64,000 bases of DNA from an uncultured Prevotellaceae bacterium (GTDB taxonomy: Bacteria; Bacteroidota; Bacteroidia; Bacteroidales; Muribaculaceae), in contig CAMVBJ010000013.1 in NCBI GenBank assembly GCA_947165675.1, positions 1 through 64,000 on the forward strand, read 5' to 3'. The notes beneath the pieces were generated by a model, which was given only the letters and a program-made list of their open reading frames with translations, made no database searches and had not been told where the DNA came from. The position numbers and the translations under genes are program-made. Shown here piece after piece: positions 6,654 through 16,263 of the stretch (position 1 is its first letter; each line of letters starts with the position of its first letter).

Positions 6654-9014
6654 TTACATTCTCGCTTTCTGCTTCTCTCCGGCACCAGTGCCGCGGTACT
6701 TGCTGCTCGCGCTGTTGAATTTCCAGGTGAGGTAGAGGGCAAAGGTGCGGCGAGCAGGGTTGGCTGTTGTTAACTCGCGTGGGCCATAGATGATTGCTTC
6801 GGTCTTGTTGGTATTGAACAGGTCGTGACATCGCAGGTCGATGGTGAGTGATCCCAGGTGGCGCAAGTCAATGTCACGTTGCACACCCATGCCACTATAG
6901 AACCTGCCGCGGCTCAACCTGAAGTTGTTGTAGTCACCCTTGGCCACACACTGAACCACCACATTTAAGCGCCAGTTATTGGGCAGCTCGATGTCATTGT
7001 CCCACGAGAACTGGAACAACGGGTGATTGAGGGTGATGACACTGCCGTCGGCTCGGGGTGCCTTGTAATTCTGGAATACCGTGAAGATGCTCCAGGTGGG
7101 GTGCCAACACCCGATAACCGGTCGCAGCGAGGGGATGATGCTGAGCTGGTTATAATCCTCGGCACTGTTAATGGGGCGCACAAGGCTGATGAGCGGGTCC
7201 TCACTACCGGGGAATGGCTCGGTGGACATCGTTTCAGAGTCCTTGATGCGGGCATAGTTCAACGTCAGGTTCATCCACTGGTATGCAGCATTGAAGACCA
7301 AGCTGTGGGTATAGGTCGGCTTCAGATAGGGATTACCGCTCTGATAAGTATAACGGTTGATATAGATGGTGGAACTCGTCAAATTGCTGTAGTTGGGGCG
7401 CTGAATATCGCGGCGGTAAGAGAGCGAGAGCTGCACCTTGCCCACGGGCGCAGAGATGACCGCAGTGGGGAACCAGTCACCATAATCGCGGCACACCTCA
7501 TCCTCACGTTCACCAAAATTGAAGTAGTCGTTGGTCAAGTGCTCGTAGCGCAGACCCACCTGCGTGAACACCATGCCGAAACGTCTGCCGTACTCGACAA
7601 ATGCAGATGTTGACGACTCGTTGATCTTGGTGTCGGTAGCCTTGACGGGCACACTGGCCGTGGCCGAGTAGGAATAGGCATCAGTCCGGCGATTGTGGGA
7701 GTACTCACCGCCCACCGACAGGTTACCCTGCCAAACGAGGTAACTGAGGATCAGTTTCGATGCCCAAAAGTTGTTGTGGCTACTGGTGTTACTCTCGATA
7801 GAGCGGTTGATAATATCACCCTCGATGGAGCTTTCTTCAACCGTGCTGCCAGGGGTCTCGGTGTTGTCAAACAATCCATCGACATTCAAGTCCAGACCCA
7901 GTAAGCCCACTTTTCCATTATAATAAGCATTGAAAATATGCTTGTGGAAACGATCATTTTGCCTGATGTCGCTCACCGAATGTTCGGTAAAGACACCGTT
8001 CTCATAGCAATCGGTGAAGAACTGGTCGTGAAAATCGGTGCTGGGATGGCGGTCATATTTGTAAAAAGCGCCAAAACTGTGGTTTTCATTTACCACATAA
8101 TTCACCTGCAGTTGGGGTGATAAACCCTTCCAGATGTTCTTCCCCTCTTGCGTGACATGATTCTCAACACGGTCAGGGCCCACAAAGTAGAACAGATTGT
8201 TCTCTTGCAGCATTTTGACGTGGCCATAACGGCCAGACCAGAAGGATGCTGTGACGTCCAGACCTCCCGTGCGGTAGTTCAGGTCCACATTGTTGGTAAT
8301 CGTGTGACCATACTGGTATAAGGCCATCACATTATCCTGGAAGCTAAAGCCATCGCCCTGCGCCTTCTTGAGCGTAATGCGCACGACGGCCTTGGTCGAG
8401 GCGGCATAGCGGGCGCCCGGATTCTGTATCACATCGATATGCTGGATCTGGTCCGAGCGCAGGCGGGACAGTTCGCTCATGTCCTGCACCTTGCGCCCGT
8501 TGATATACACCTCGGCCTCACCTCGGCCCAGCACCTTGACGGCGCCGTCCCGCTCGGCCTCAAGCGACGGCACACGCGACAGTGCGTCAGCCACGGTGCC
8601 GGCCTTCTCCAGGATGGTACCCTCGACGGTTGTGCGCAAGGCTTCGCCCTTGACACGGGTCTTGGGCAACTGGCTCTTGACAACCACCTCGCCCAGCATC
8701 ATCGTGGCCTCGTTCATCTTAACAATCAGCCCATCGATAGGGTTGAGAAACTGCGTCTCATAGCCGACGCTCGACACCTTCAAGAGGCCACCACCGTTGA
8801 TAGTCTTGATCTGGAAGTGCCCTTGGGCATCGGTCATTGCACCCTGCACAAATGACGAGTCGGGCAGCGAGAGCAGCACCACGTTTACAAAGGGCATGGG
8901 ATCGCCTTTCTCGTCAAGCACTGTGCCAGTCACATCCGGCACCTTAGCTACAGCCGACACGGTCATCAATGTTACAGCTATTGTAACTGCTAATCTATAA
9001 TACATCTTGTACAT
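6654..9014 (-). CDS. Outer-membrane TonB-type beta-barrel protein (OMP_b-brl_3 family)
   Basis: About 786 aa from the ATG at 9014; the frame also extends 9 codons upstream to a GTG. A signal peptide (YRLAVTIAVTLMTVSAVA) is followed by a carboxypeptidase-regulatory-like domain (about 25-105: VTGTVLDEKGDPMPFVNVVL). A plug-like region follows (LSRVPSLEAE, YINGRKVQDM, IDVIQNPGARY), then a long run of amphipathic strands. It lacks the SusC-specific neighbours, so it is a family-14905-type TonB-related barrel and not a glycan importer. It starts 27 bp after the LiaF-like gene, probably in one operon with it. Confidence 0.82.
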   Translation of the reverse strand: MYKMYYRLAVTIAVTLMTVSAVAKVPDVTGTVLDEKGDPMPFVNVVLLSLPDSSFVQGAMTDAQGHFQIKTINGGGLLKVSSVGYETQFLNPIDGLIVKMNEATMMLGEVVVKSQLPKTRVKGEALRTTVEGTILEKAGTVADALSRVPSLEAERDGAVKVLGRGEAEVYINGRKVQDMSELSRLRSDQIQHIDVIQNPGARYAASTKAVVRITLKKAQGDGFSFQDNVMALYQYGHTITNNVDLNYRTGGLDVTASFWSGRYGHVKMLQENNLFYFVGPDRVENHVTQEGKNIWKGLSPQLQVNYVVNENHSFGAFYKYDRHPSTDFHDQFFTDCYENGVFTEHSVSDIRQNDRFHKHIFNAYYNGKVGLLGLDLNVDGLFDNTETPGSTVEESSIEGDIINRSIESNTSSHNNFWASKLILSYLVWQGNLSVGGEYSHNRRTDAYSYSATASVPVKATDTKINESSTSAFVEYGRRFGMVFTQVGLRYEHLTNDYFNFGEREDEVCRDYGDWFPTAVISAPVGKVQLSLSYRRDIQRPNYSNLTSSTIYINRYTYQSGNPYLKPTYTHSLVFNAAYQWMNLTLNYARIKDSETMSTEPFPGSEDPLISLVRPINSAEDYNQLSIIPSLRPVIGCWHPTWSIFTVFQNYKAPRADGSVITLNHPLFQFSWDNDIELPNNWRLNVVVQCVAKGDYNNFRLSRGRFYSGMGVQRDIDLRHLGSLTIDLRCHDLFNTNKTEAIIYGPRELTTANPARRTFALYLTWKFNSASSKYRGTGAGEKQKARM

Positions 9015-9041
9015 GATAAAATACTTTTTTAAAATTATCAC

Positions 9042-9587
9042 TTATTCTTTCACACTCACGCCTCCCAAAAAGTTGCTAGCGACGATATGGAGACACGGAG
9101 CACCTGAGATGGAGCGTCCTGCAGTCTCATCACCCACACCACCAATGAAGTTGTGACTCTTCACAACGACATTAACATTGGAGGGGACAAACAGTTCGAC
9201 ACCGCCCAAAAAGGTGTGGACATCCATCTCCTCGTCCTCGGTGATGACTGCTTCACGCAGGTCCAGGCGCAACGCTCCGCAAAAGGCATCTAATCTCGCT
9301 CCATGGAACGCCTCGCCCTGATAGCGGTAGGCGTCGGCACCAAACCGCACAGCGCAACTGATGCGCTTGCCGTCCTCTCCCTGAGGTACTGGACGCATGA
9401 GCCACTGAGACGGATTCTTATTAAAACTGTAAATAACGAGTTCGGCTCCGATGTACAGCAAGAGAACGGGGCCGAAATACGCTGTCCAGGAATGTTCCCA
9501 ATTCAGCTGGAAGATGCCCCACATGTCGGCCAATCTCAACAAGGCTGCCATGATGAAAATGATTCCGATAATTGTTCTGCGTGTCAT
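9042..9587 (-). CDS. LiaF-like membrane protein
   Basis: 181 aa. Two membrane helices in the first 55 residues (IIGIIFIMAALLRLADMW, WTAYFGPVLLLYIGAELVIY). A C-terminal beta-helix-like domain follows with VHTFLGGVELFVPSNVNVVVKSHNFIGGVGD and a final SNFLGGVSV, typical of the LiaF/DUF2154 cell-envelope stress family. It is divergent from the LytTR regulator, a frequent pairing in Bacteroidota, and is upstream of the barrel gene. A role in envelope-stress sensing is inferred from the family. Confidence 0.75.
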   Translation of the reverse strand: MTRRTIIGIIFIMAALLRLADMWGIFQLNWEHSWTAYFGPVLLLYIGAELVIYSFNKNPSQWLMRPVPQGEDGKRISCAVRFGADAYRYQGEAFHGARLDAFCGALRLDLREAVITEDEEMDVHTFLGGVELFVPSNVNVVVKSHNFIGGVGDETAGRSISGAPCLHIVASNFLGGVSVKE

Positions 9588-9689
9588 AGTTTGAAAACAG
9601 TTATTATTTAGCTAAAAAATGCGCTTTAAGCACTGCAAAGTTCCAACCAAACAGGCAATTCCACAAGTTTCTGGGATATTCTGCATGGT

Positions 9690-9741
9690 ATTGTGACGAA
9701 TGACACCTCTCAAGGGATAAAATGCATGATTGTGACGAATG
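9690..9741. promoter_or_regulatory. Direct-repeat pair, candidate LytTR operator
   Basis: The 13-mer ATTGTGACGAATG occurs at 9690-9702 and 9729-9741, starts 39 bp apart. The second copy ends 3 bp before the -33 element of the LytTR gene. LytTR proteins usually bind paired direct repeats. Confidence 0.55.
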
Positions 9742-9744
9742 GGG

Positions 9745-9775
9745 TTGCTGGTTAATCACTTTTGCACTAACTTTG
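9745..9775 (+). promoter_or_regulatory. Promoter of the LytTR gene
   Basis: TTG at 9745-9747, 20 bp, then TAACTTTG at 9768-9775. The ATG at 9784 leaves a leader of only a few nucleotides. Confidence 0.7.
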
Positions 9776-9783
9776 CAGACCCT

Positions 9784-10704
9784 ATGAGTGAAGAAAAAAA
9801 GGACACCATCAAGACCCGCATCATCAGCATAGCTTTCATTGTGCTGGCGTTGGCGATTTTCAAGCCCTTTGGACTCGAAGCATGGCAATGGATGGGCTTG
9901 GCCCACCTGTTGGTGATATTCGTGTTGGGTATGGTGAGTTGCTTGTTGACCGAGGGCATCTTACAGTATGTTATCAAAAAGCCCAGGTCCCTTGAACGCG
10001 GTGTCGATTACATCATCAGCCGCAACCTGTGGTTCCAACTCATCAACACTCCGCTTGTCTCGCTGCTGATATGCCTATACCGCCACTTCGTGATGAGTGA
10101 CTTGGTACATAGTAATGTATTGTCGTGGAGTAACTTTTTTGAGACACTGCTCATTATCGCTTTTGGCTCTTTCGCCATCGGCTTGTACTGGCGATTCAAA
10201 TTCCGCAGCCGCTATCTGGCTGCTGAACTCGAAGAGACACGGCAATTGAACGAACACCTCAAGCGCATGCAGGAAGAAACCGAGCGGCAAGCCAAAGCTG
10301 CCATATCCAGCGACATAGTCACTCCACCCCAATCGGCTGACGTCGTTGCCCCGCTGCCAGCAACAATCACCCTTACCGGAAGCACCAGCGAGACAGTGAC
10401 AGTGCAGATATCCCACCTATTATACATAGAAGCCGTGGGCAACTATGTGAAAGTTTACCGGTTGAAAAACGGGCTGGTGCATGCCGACATGTTACGCGCC
10501 ACATCCAAGCAGATCGAAGAAGAATTGCGGGGCTACGCCAATGTCGTGCGCTGCCATCGCGCTTTCCTGGTCAACCTAAGCCAAGTGGAACAGGTCATCA
10601 CCCGCTCAGGCACCATGCAGCTCATCATCAAGCACTGCAATGACAGCCTTCCCGTCTCACGCAGTAACATAGCTCAGGTAAAGAATGCCATTAATGGGAT
10701 GTGA
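9784..10704 (+). CDS. Membrane-anchored LytTR transcriptional regulator
   Basis: 306 aa from the ATG at 9784 (MSEEKKDTIKTRII). The longer frame from 9739 runs through the promoter. The N-terminal half has about four membrane helices (RIISIAFIVLALAIF, LLVIFVLGMVSCLL and two more). A coiled-coil stretch of about 150-180 follows, then a LytTR DNA-binding domain (about 210-303: ISHLLYIEAVGNYVKVY, VVRCHRAFLVNL, LPVSRSN). There is no receiver domain, so sensing probably occurs in the membrane. It likely controls the divergent LiaF-like/barrel operon and itself through the direct repeats upstream. Confidence 0.83.
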   Translation: MSEEKKDTIKTRIISIAFIVLALAIFKPFGLEAWQWMGLAHLLVIFVLGMVSCLLTEGILQYVIKKPRSLERGVDYIISRNLWFQLINTPLVSLLICLYRHFVMSDLVHSNVLSWSNFFETLLIIAFGSFAIGLYWRFKFRSRYLAAELEETRQLNEHLKRMQEETERQAKAAISSDIVTPPQSADVVAPLPATITLTGSTSETVTVQISHLLYIEAVGNYVKVYRLKNGLVHADMLRATSKQIEEELRGYANVVRCHRAFLVNLSQVEQVITRSGTMQLIIKHCNDSLPVSRSNIAQVKNAINGM

Positions 10705-10797
10705 ACACGCTAACTCCATCCTAATCATAGGAACAATGACGCGGAGCCATACATGATGACACCGCGGCTATGATGTAATAATACCAGAAAACGAAAA

Positions 10798-11541
10798 TCA
10801 CATGGTGATTAAGTCATTCTTGACCGTGGGCTCGATTTCCTTGCTCAGTTTCTTCCACTCCTTGGAGTTAAGGTAATCCATAATAATGTGTGCATGCTTG
10901 ATGTTATGCATGTCGCTGCCCAAGTAATCAATAAAGCCATTCTTAACAAACCACAGGGCACTATCGCGCACCTCCTCACCAAAGTAACCCGTGAATGACA
11001 GGATGTTGACCTGGAAGCGTGCTCCTGCATTGTGCAATTGCTCGTACCGCTTGCGACGACGGGAATAATAGGTATAGCGTTCGGGGTGAGCAAGTATGGT
11101 CTTGTAACCCTTGACCTGCAAGTCAAACAACAACTCATCAAGATTCATCAATTCCTGTTGAAAAGAATTCTCGAGCAGGATATGGTTACCAGGCATGGGC
11201 AGAAGGTGATCGGCAGCATATTCCTTATCAAAGTACTCATCCATGCGATATTCGGCACTCACCTGCAAGTCAATATCCAGCCCCTCATCAGTCACAGCAT
11301 CCTTGAGCTTAAAGAATGCGTCCATCAAGCTCTCACGGGTATTCTCGAATGTCACTGCGGTCACATGCGACGTGAGAATCACACGGCTGATGCCCATCTG
11401 CATCTCGGCGCGCAACATCTCCAATGACTGTTCAATCGACTGCGAACCATGGTCCACACCGGGGAGGATGTGGCAATGAATATCTGTATTGTAAAAGAGT
11501 TTAACCTGCTCTTTGTTTTTCCTAAAGAGTTTGCCAAACAT
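10798..11541 (-). CDS. CpsB/YwqE-type tyrosine-protein phosphatase (PHP family)
   Basis: 247 aa. Metal-binding PHP motifs are seen: TDIHCHILPGVDHGS near residue 20, LTSHVT, LAHPERY and LGSDMHN. These manganese-dependent phosphatases dephosphorylate bacterial tyrosine kinases that control capsule or exopolysaccharide export. No kinase or wza gene is adjacent. A sugar-transferase gene (37599) elsewhere in the window would fit the same process. Confidence 0.85.
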   Translation of the reverse strand: MFGKLFRKNKEQVKLFYNTDIHCHILPGVDHGSQSIEQSLEMLRAEMQMGISRVILTSHVTAVTFENTRESLMDAFFKLKDAVTDEGLDIDLQVSAEYRMDEYFDKEYAADHLLPMPGNHILLENSFQQELMNLDELLFDLQVKGYKTILAHPERYTYYSRRRKRYEQLHNAGARFQVNILSFTGYFGEEVRDSALWFVKNGFIDYLGSDMHNIKHAHIIMDYLNSKEWKKLSKEIEPTVKNDLITM

Positions 11542-11585
11542 ATATTATCCTTATTATAAGAGTTTTTCAAAATCAATTTGACCTG

Positions 11586-11616
11586 CAAATTTACAGTTTT
11601 TTTTTTATTATACAAC
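11586..11616 (-). promoter_or_regulatory. Promoter of the phosphatase gene
   Basis: On the minus strand, GTTG (11616-11613), 19 bp, then TAAATTTG (11593-11586), about 45 bp before the ATG. Confidence 0.5.
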
Positions 11617-11753
11617 ACCTCTATCCCGCTTTAGTTATTAACAATGTACCACACAATCAGCAAATTTGGATTCATCACTGTCTGTGACAAGTTAAAAAAT
11701 TGAAACTGAGGACACAAAAATGGTTCTTGTGCTTGCGAGATAGGAAAATGTCT

Positions 11754-11802
11754 TATCTTTGCCACCGTGAAGGCTTGATGATTGTATCGTCATGACTTTC
11801 AC
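11754..11802 (+). promoter_or_regulatory. trkA promoter and hairpin leader
   Basis: The -7 element TATCTTTG is at 11754-11761; the -33 is weak (CTTG at 11732-11735). Right after the expected start site, GTGAAGG (11767-11773) can pair with CTTTCAC (11796-11802) around an inner TGA/TCA stem, placing a hairpin in the roughly 60-nt leader. Confidence 0.5.
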
Positions 11803-11825
11803 CCAATGAAATAACAATTCAAGTC

Positions 11826-13172
11826 ATGAAAGTAATTATCATAGGAGCAGGAGCCATCGGAACCCACCTTGCAGACCTGTTTTCAAAAATCAAGCAAGAC
11901 ATCGTTATCATCGACGACGATGAGGATAAACTGGAGCGCATTCAAGCCGATTACGACTTAATGACTATTCACTCATCTTCAAGCACACCCATCCAGGTCC
12001 TCAAAGACGCGGGGGTAAAACGAGCCGATCTATTCATTGCCGTCACTCGTGATGAAAATCTGAACTTGAGCCTGTGTGTACTGGCTAAGGGGTTGGGCGC
12101 CCGACAAACCGTGGCCAAAGTTGAGAACGCTGAATTTCTCGACCCCATGGTCACCCATGCTTTTAATACAGCAGGCATCTCCTCTATCATCTATCCCGAC
12201 AACCTGGCAGCACTCGACATCATCAATGGATTAAAGTTGACGTGGGTCAGACAGCGATGGGAAGTCCATGGAGGGCTTCTCACCCTACTGGATATTAAAG
12301 TCTCAGAGAATTGCAAAATTCTCAATCAGCCATTTAAAGATATCTTCACCCACGATTCCCCTTATCATGTCGTGGCCATCAAGCGTGGTGCATCCACCAT
12401 CATCCCATCTGGCGGCGATATGCTCAGGACTGGCGATTATGTGTACTTCATGACCACCCGCGAATTTGTTCCCAGCTTGAAGCACATCATGGGTAAGGAC
12501 GATGAAACCGAGGTAAAGAATGTATTTATCATCGGCGGTGGCAAGACCGCTGTAAGGGTTGTCAACATGCTGCCACAAGGCATGACAGCCAAAATCTTTG
12601 AAAACGACACACGACGGTGTGAGCAACTCATTGATCTCGTGGACACCAGTCGCGTAATGGTCATCAATGCTGACGGCCGATCGGTCGCTAACCTAATGGA
12701 AGAAAACATCAAGTCGGCTCAAGCATTTATCGCACTCACTGGCAACGCCGAAGCCAACATTCTGGCCTGCATTACTGCTAAGCAGTTGGGCGTGAGCAAG
12801 ACCATTGCTATGATTGAGAATATGGACTACATGGACATAGCTGGCAATGTAGATATCGGCACCATCATCAACAAGCAGGCTCTCACTGCCAGCCACATCT
12901 ACCAATTGCTACTCAAGGGCGATGTGCGCAATATGCGCAACTTAATGACCGTTAATGCCGACGTCGCCGAGTTCACAGCACGCCCCGGGTCACGCATTAC
13001 ACACAAGAAAGTGAGCGATTTAAACTTTCCAGGGGAAGCAGAATTGGGAGGCTTGGTTCGTGATGGCAAGGGTATGCTCGTCAATGGAGATACTCAAATC
13101 TCGGCAGGAGACACTGTTGTCGTGTTCTGTCATGGGACTGACATCGGTCAAATAGAGAAATACTTCATCTAA
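11826..13172 (+). CDS. trkA: Trk potassium-uptake regulatory subunit TrkA
   Basis: 448 aa, the usual size for a duplicated TrkA. Two RCK_N Rossmann folds are present: GAGAIGTHLADLF near the start with the acidic strand end IVIIDDDEDKL, and IIGGGKTAVRVV near residue 235. Each is followed by a TrkA_C domain (for example DTVVVFCHGTDIGQIEKYF at the end). It binds NAD(H) on the cytoplasmic face and gates TrkH. trkH follows after 10 bp. Confidence 0.93.
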   Translation: MKVIIIGAGAIGTHLADLFSKIKQDIVIIDDDEDKLERIQADYDLMTIHSSSSTPIQVLKDAGVKRADLFIAVTRDENLNLSLCVLAKGLGARQTVAKVENAEFLDPMVTHAFNTAGISSIIYPDNLAALDIINGLKLTWVRQRWEVHGGLLTLLDIKVSENCKILNQPFKDIFTHDSPYHVVAIKRGASTIIPSGGDMLRTGDYVYFMTTREFVPSLKHIMGKDDETEVKNVFIIGGGKTAVRVVNMLPQGMTAKIFENDTRRCEQLIDLVDTSRVMVINADGRSVANLMEENIKSAQAFIALTGNAEANILACITAKQLGVSKTIAMIENMDYMDIAGNVDIGTIINKQALTASHIYQLLLKGDVRNMRNLMTVNADVAEFTARPGSRITHKKVSDLNFPGEAELGGLVRDGKGMLVNGDTQISAGDTVVVFCHGTDIGQIEKYFI

Positions 13173-13182
13173 CCCAACCAAG

Positions 13183-14640
13183 ATGTTCAACAGACGATTG
13201 ATATTCAAAATCTCAGGGACGCTGCTATGGATTGAAGCTGCATTCATGACTCTGAGCCTCGTTATGGCGCTTTATTATGGCGAAAGCGATGTCAAGGCAT
13301 TTGCCGCTTCGATTGTCATCACCGCTCTGGCTGGGACAGGACTAAGGCTACTGGGACGACATGCGACGAGCGCTTTGACAAGGCGTGACGCTTACCTGCT
13401 GGTGACAATCGTATGGGTCTTATTTACAGCTTTCGGGATGTTACCGTTCCTCATCGGGGGCTACATCCACGGCGTGACCAATGCTTTCTTTGAAACCATG
13501 TCGGGGCTGACGACCACTGGCGCTACTATCATCGACAAGGTAGAGGGATTGCCACACGGAGTGCTATTTTGGCGCTCATTGACCCAATGGATTGGAGGTT
13601 TAGGAATCGTTTTCTTCACCATCGCCATTATCCCGTCATTTGTTGGCGGTTCAATCAAGATATTCGCAGCCGAGGCCACAGGTCCCATCAAGAGTAAGAT
13701 GCATCCGCGTCTGACCACCACGGCCAAAGCTCTGTGGGGTGTCTATCTGCTGTTGACCGTCTTGTGTGCTACCGGCTTCTTCCTGTTCGGCATGAATCCA
13801 TTTGATGCTGTCAATTATGCAATGACCATCACAGCCACTGGAGGCTTTGCCACTCACGATGCCAGCACGGGCTATTTTCACACCCCAGCCATCGACTACA
13901 CCGCTATTGTGTTCATGTTTCTCTCTGGCGTCAGCTTTGTGATGCTATATTCAGCCTTGTTCAAGGGCAAAATCAAGCAGTTGCTCAAGAACACCGAGTT
14001 CCGCCTGTATTCAATTTTGGCACTGGCATCGACGATTCTTATCGTCTATTTCCTTCTCAGGTACAATGACTACACATTATCTCACGCTATTCGTATCGCC
14101 CTCTTTCAGGTCGTGTCGTTCCTCACTACGACGGGCATGTTTAACGAGGATGCCGCCCAGTGGCACCACATCACATGGGTGATACTGAGCCTATGCATGT
14201 TCTTCGGTGGATGTGCCGGTAGTACGGCGGGAGGATTCAAGTGCGCCCGTGGAGTGATTGCGTTGAAGGTATTGAGCAATGAGATACGACACATGCTGCA
14301 CCCCAAGGCCTTGTTGCCCGTCAAGGTGAATGGTTCGACAGTCCATAGTCAGGGCCAGATTACCCTAATGGCCTTCTTTCTCGCTTATATCCTGCTGTGC
14401 TTCACGGCCTACTTCATCATGATTCTGGCTGGCGTGGACAGTACCAATTCCATCACGATCGCCCTGAGTTGCGGCAGCAACGTGGGTCCCACCCTGGGCC
14501 TTGAAATCGGGCCGACGATGTCGTGGAGCATTTTGCCTGCTGGAGTGAAGTGGATTTTATCGGCACTAATGCTCATGGGGCGCCTTGAAATCTTCACCGT
14601 GCTGGTCGTTTTCACCCCATCGTTTTGGAAAGACCATTGA
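13183..14640 (+). CDS. trkH: Potassium transporter TrkH
   Basis: 485 aa polytopic membrane protein. Pore-loop filter segments typical of TrkH/KtrB are visible: MSGLTTTGAT, TATGGFATHDAST, SFLTTTGMFNED and LSCGSNVGPTLG. It ends GRLEIFTVLVVFTPSFW, as TrkH does. It forms the potassium channel that TrkA regulates; the two are co-transcribed. Confidence 0.93.
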   Translation: MFNRRLIFKISGTLLWIEAAFMTLSLVMALYYGESDVKAFAASIVITALAGTGLRLLGRHATSALTRRDAYLLVTIVWVLFTAFGMLPFLIGGYIHGVTNAFFETMSGLTTTGATIIDKVEGLPHGVLFWRSLTQWIGGLGIVFFTIAIIPSFVGGSIKIFAAEATGPIKSKMHPRLTTTAKALWGVYLLLTVLCATGFFLFGMNPFDAVNYAMTITATGGFATHDASTGYFHTPAIDYTAIVFMFLSGVSFVMLYSALFKGKIKQLLKNTEFRLYSILALASTILIVYFLLRYNDYTLSHAIRIALFQVVSFLTTTGMFNEDAAQWHHITWVILSLCMFFGGCAGSTAGGFKCARGVIALKVLSNEIRHMLHPKALLPVKVNGSTVHSQGQITLMAFFLAYILLCFTAYFIMILAGVDSTNSITIALSCGSNVGPTLGLEIGPTMSWSILPAGVKWILSALMLMGRLEIFTVLVVFTPSFWKDH

Positions 14641-14663
14641 TTTTCAAAAAAAAGCGTGAAAAT

Positions 14664-14695
14664 TTTTCCAGTTTCAGAAAATCGTTGTACCTTTG
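14664..14695 (+). promoter_or_regulatory. Promoter of rpmE2
   Basis: TTTT at 14664-14667, 20 bp, TACCTTTG at 14688-14695. The 75-nt leader before the ATG contains a small GGCG/CGCC hairpin near 14715, possibly for L31 autoregulation. Confidence 0.55.
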
Positions 14696-14773
14696 CACGC
14701 CATTACAAAAAATGAGGCGTTTACCACCGCCACAACATTGTAAGTTTAACATTTTAAAGATATATCTAAAAAA

Positions 14774-15028
14774 ATGAAGAAAGATATCCATCCCAGCAAC
14801 TATCGCGAGGTTGCTTTCAAGGACATGTCTAACGAGGAGGTTTTCATCACTCGCAGCACTGTTAACACCAAGGAGACCATCGACATCGACGGTAAGACCT
14901 ATCCTCTGGTAAAGCTCGAGATCACCAACACCTCTCACCCCTTCTTCACCGGCAAGCAGAAGCTCGTCGACACCGCAGGTCGCGTGGACAAGTTCATGCA
15001 GCGCTACGGCAACCGCAAGAAGAAATAA
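14774..15028 (+). CDS. rpmE2: 50S ribosomal protein L31 type B
   Basis: 84 aa, full length. It opens [20 protein letters not shown] and contains [23 protein letters not shown] near the end, as in type B (non-zinc) L31. The CxxC pair of zinc-binding type A is absent. It has its own promoter and a strong terminator, so it is probably monocistronic. Confidence 0.95.
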   Translation: MKKDIHPSNYREVAFKDMSNEEVFITRSTVNTKETIDIDGKTYPLVKLEITNTSHPFFTGKQKLVDTAGRVDKFMQRYGNRKKK

Positions 15029-15085
15029 GACAACATGGCAACTATGCCGCCGTGAGCGCTCGCGGCTGGCAATACACAAGACACA

Positions 15086-15127
15086 GCGACGCGCCCTTTC
15101 CATCAAGTGGAGGGCGCGTCGCTTGTT
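15086..15127 (+). terminator. Terminator after rpmE2
   Basis: A perfect 12-bp GC-rich stem (15086-15097 with 15111-15122) and a 13-nt loop, followed by TTGTTT. It can also act on the convergent minus-strand gene ending at 15172. Confidence 0.85.
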
Positions 15128-15171
15128 TCCATTCACTACCAAACGTTGCAGTTCATGTCAGGTGGTGGTCA

Positions 15172-16263
15172 CTACGGCAAGAACATCTCCTGCATTGATT
15201 CTGTCAAGTTGACGATTGAATTCTCGATTCCATAGAGGTTACATGCGATTGCCGTCAACGACAGGACAGCAACTGCCAACAGGGGGCGCGTCAAGAACTT
15301 GTACCAGGACACACCTTCACGCCAGGGCTTGGTGTTGATCAGCAAAATGACTTCGAGCAAGAGCCACATCAAGACCAAGTGGTCACTGCCTCCCAGCAGA
15401 TAACGGAATCCCATGGACCCATCCCCCACATACAGGCCATAGCATGCTCCACCAAAGTGAATCAATATCTTGGCCACAGTCAATGCCAACAGAAAAGCGA
15501 CGATAATTCTCCACAGCGTCCCCCACCAGCCGTAGCCAAACAGCTGCTTGTAGTCACACCACAACATGAGTGGCAGTGCCACCACGGTCATAAAACCGGC
15601 CACATCATCCCCACTACCTGAAATCTGGGGAATCATCGAGAAGACCAGTGTCACGAGCAACATGTATAGCAAGAACTGCACCCCGATAAAGACTTGGATG
15701 AAAAAACCTTGTGGCAAGGTGTGGCGAGGCAAGCGTGGCGCTGAACGGAACAGGAACCACACCGGCACGATAAACAACGAGAAAACCGTCAGCACCGCCC
15801 ACTCGACGTGGCGTTCCATCCAGTTGTAAAAGTCGCCCTGCAGGAAACCTTGCACCGCATTATGGCTCTCCTCGTCATCAAATGAAGCCTCAAAGCCGAA
15901 ACCGAGCAAACTGTACATCAGCACGATAAGCACGGCCATAATGACAAGCATCTTGACAGGCGGGAAACTCACCTGCCGCTTGCCGCTGATGTAGTCACGA
16001 ATGAGGTAACCCGGACGCCACAGCAGCTGCCACAGTGTGTAGGGCAACGACCGCGTGCCCACACCCCACACGTCCATTACTCCCTGCCACACGCTGTGCC
16101 AAGTGATGGGGCCATAAGCGGCCTTCTGACCACAGCGGGGGCAGTAATTGTTATCGCTCTCAGCACCACAGTTACAGCAACCGTGATGATTATGACTATC
16201 ATGATAGTCAAACGGCTGACGTTGCCACTTGCGGAATTGACTGTATCTATCCTTAAAGCTCAT
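15172..16263 (-). CDS. DUF3667 membrane protein with zinc ribbon
   Basis: 363 aa. The N-terminal zinc ribbon is Cys29/30, Cys32, Cys41, Cys44 (CCNCGAESDNNYCPRCGQ). The RPGYLIRDYISGKRQVSFPPVKM stretch next to it is the DUF3667 hallmark. About seven membrane helices follow. Its ATG overlaps the end of the upstream gene by 11 bp. No function is established for the family. Confidence 0.8.
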   Translation of the reverse strand: MSFKDRYSQFRKWQRQPFDYHDSHNHHGCCNCGAESDNNYCPRCGQKAAYGPITWHSVWQGVMDVWGVGTRSLPYTLWQLLWRPGYLIRDYISGKRQVSFPPVKMLVIMAVLIVLMYSLLGFGFEASFDDEESHNAVQGFLQGDFYNWMERHVEWAVLTVFSLFIVPVWFLFRSAPRLPRHTLPQGFFIQVFIGVQFLLYMLLVTLVFSMIPQISGSGDDVAGFMTVVALPLMLWCDYKQLFGYGWWGTLWRIIVAFLLALTVAKILIHFGGACYGLYVGDGSMGFRYLLGGSDHLVLMWLLLEVILLINTKPWREGVSWYKFLTRPLLAVAVLSLTAIACNLYGIENSIVNLTESMQEMFLP

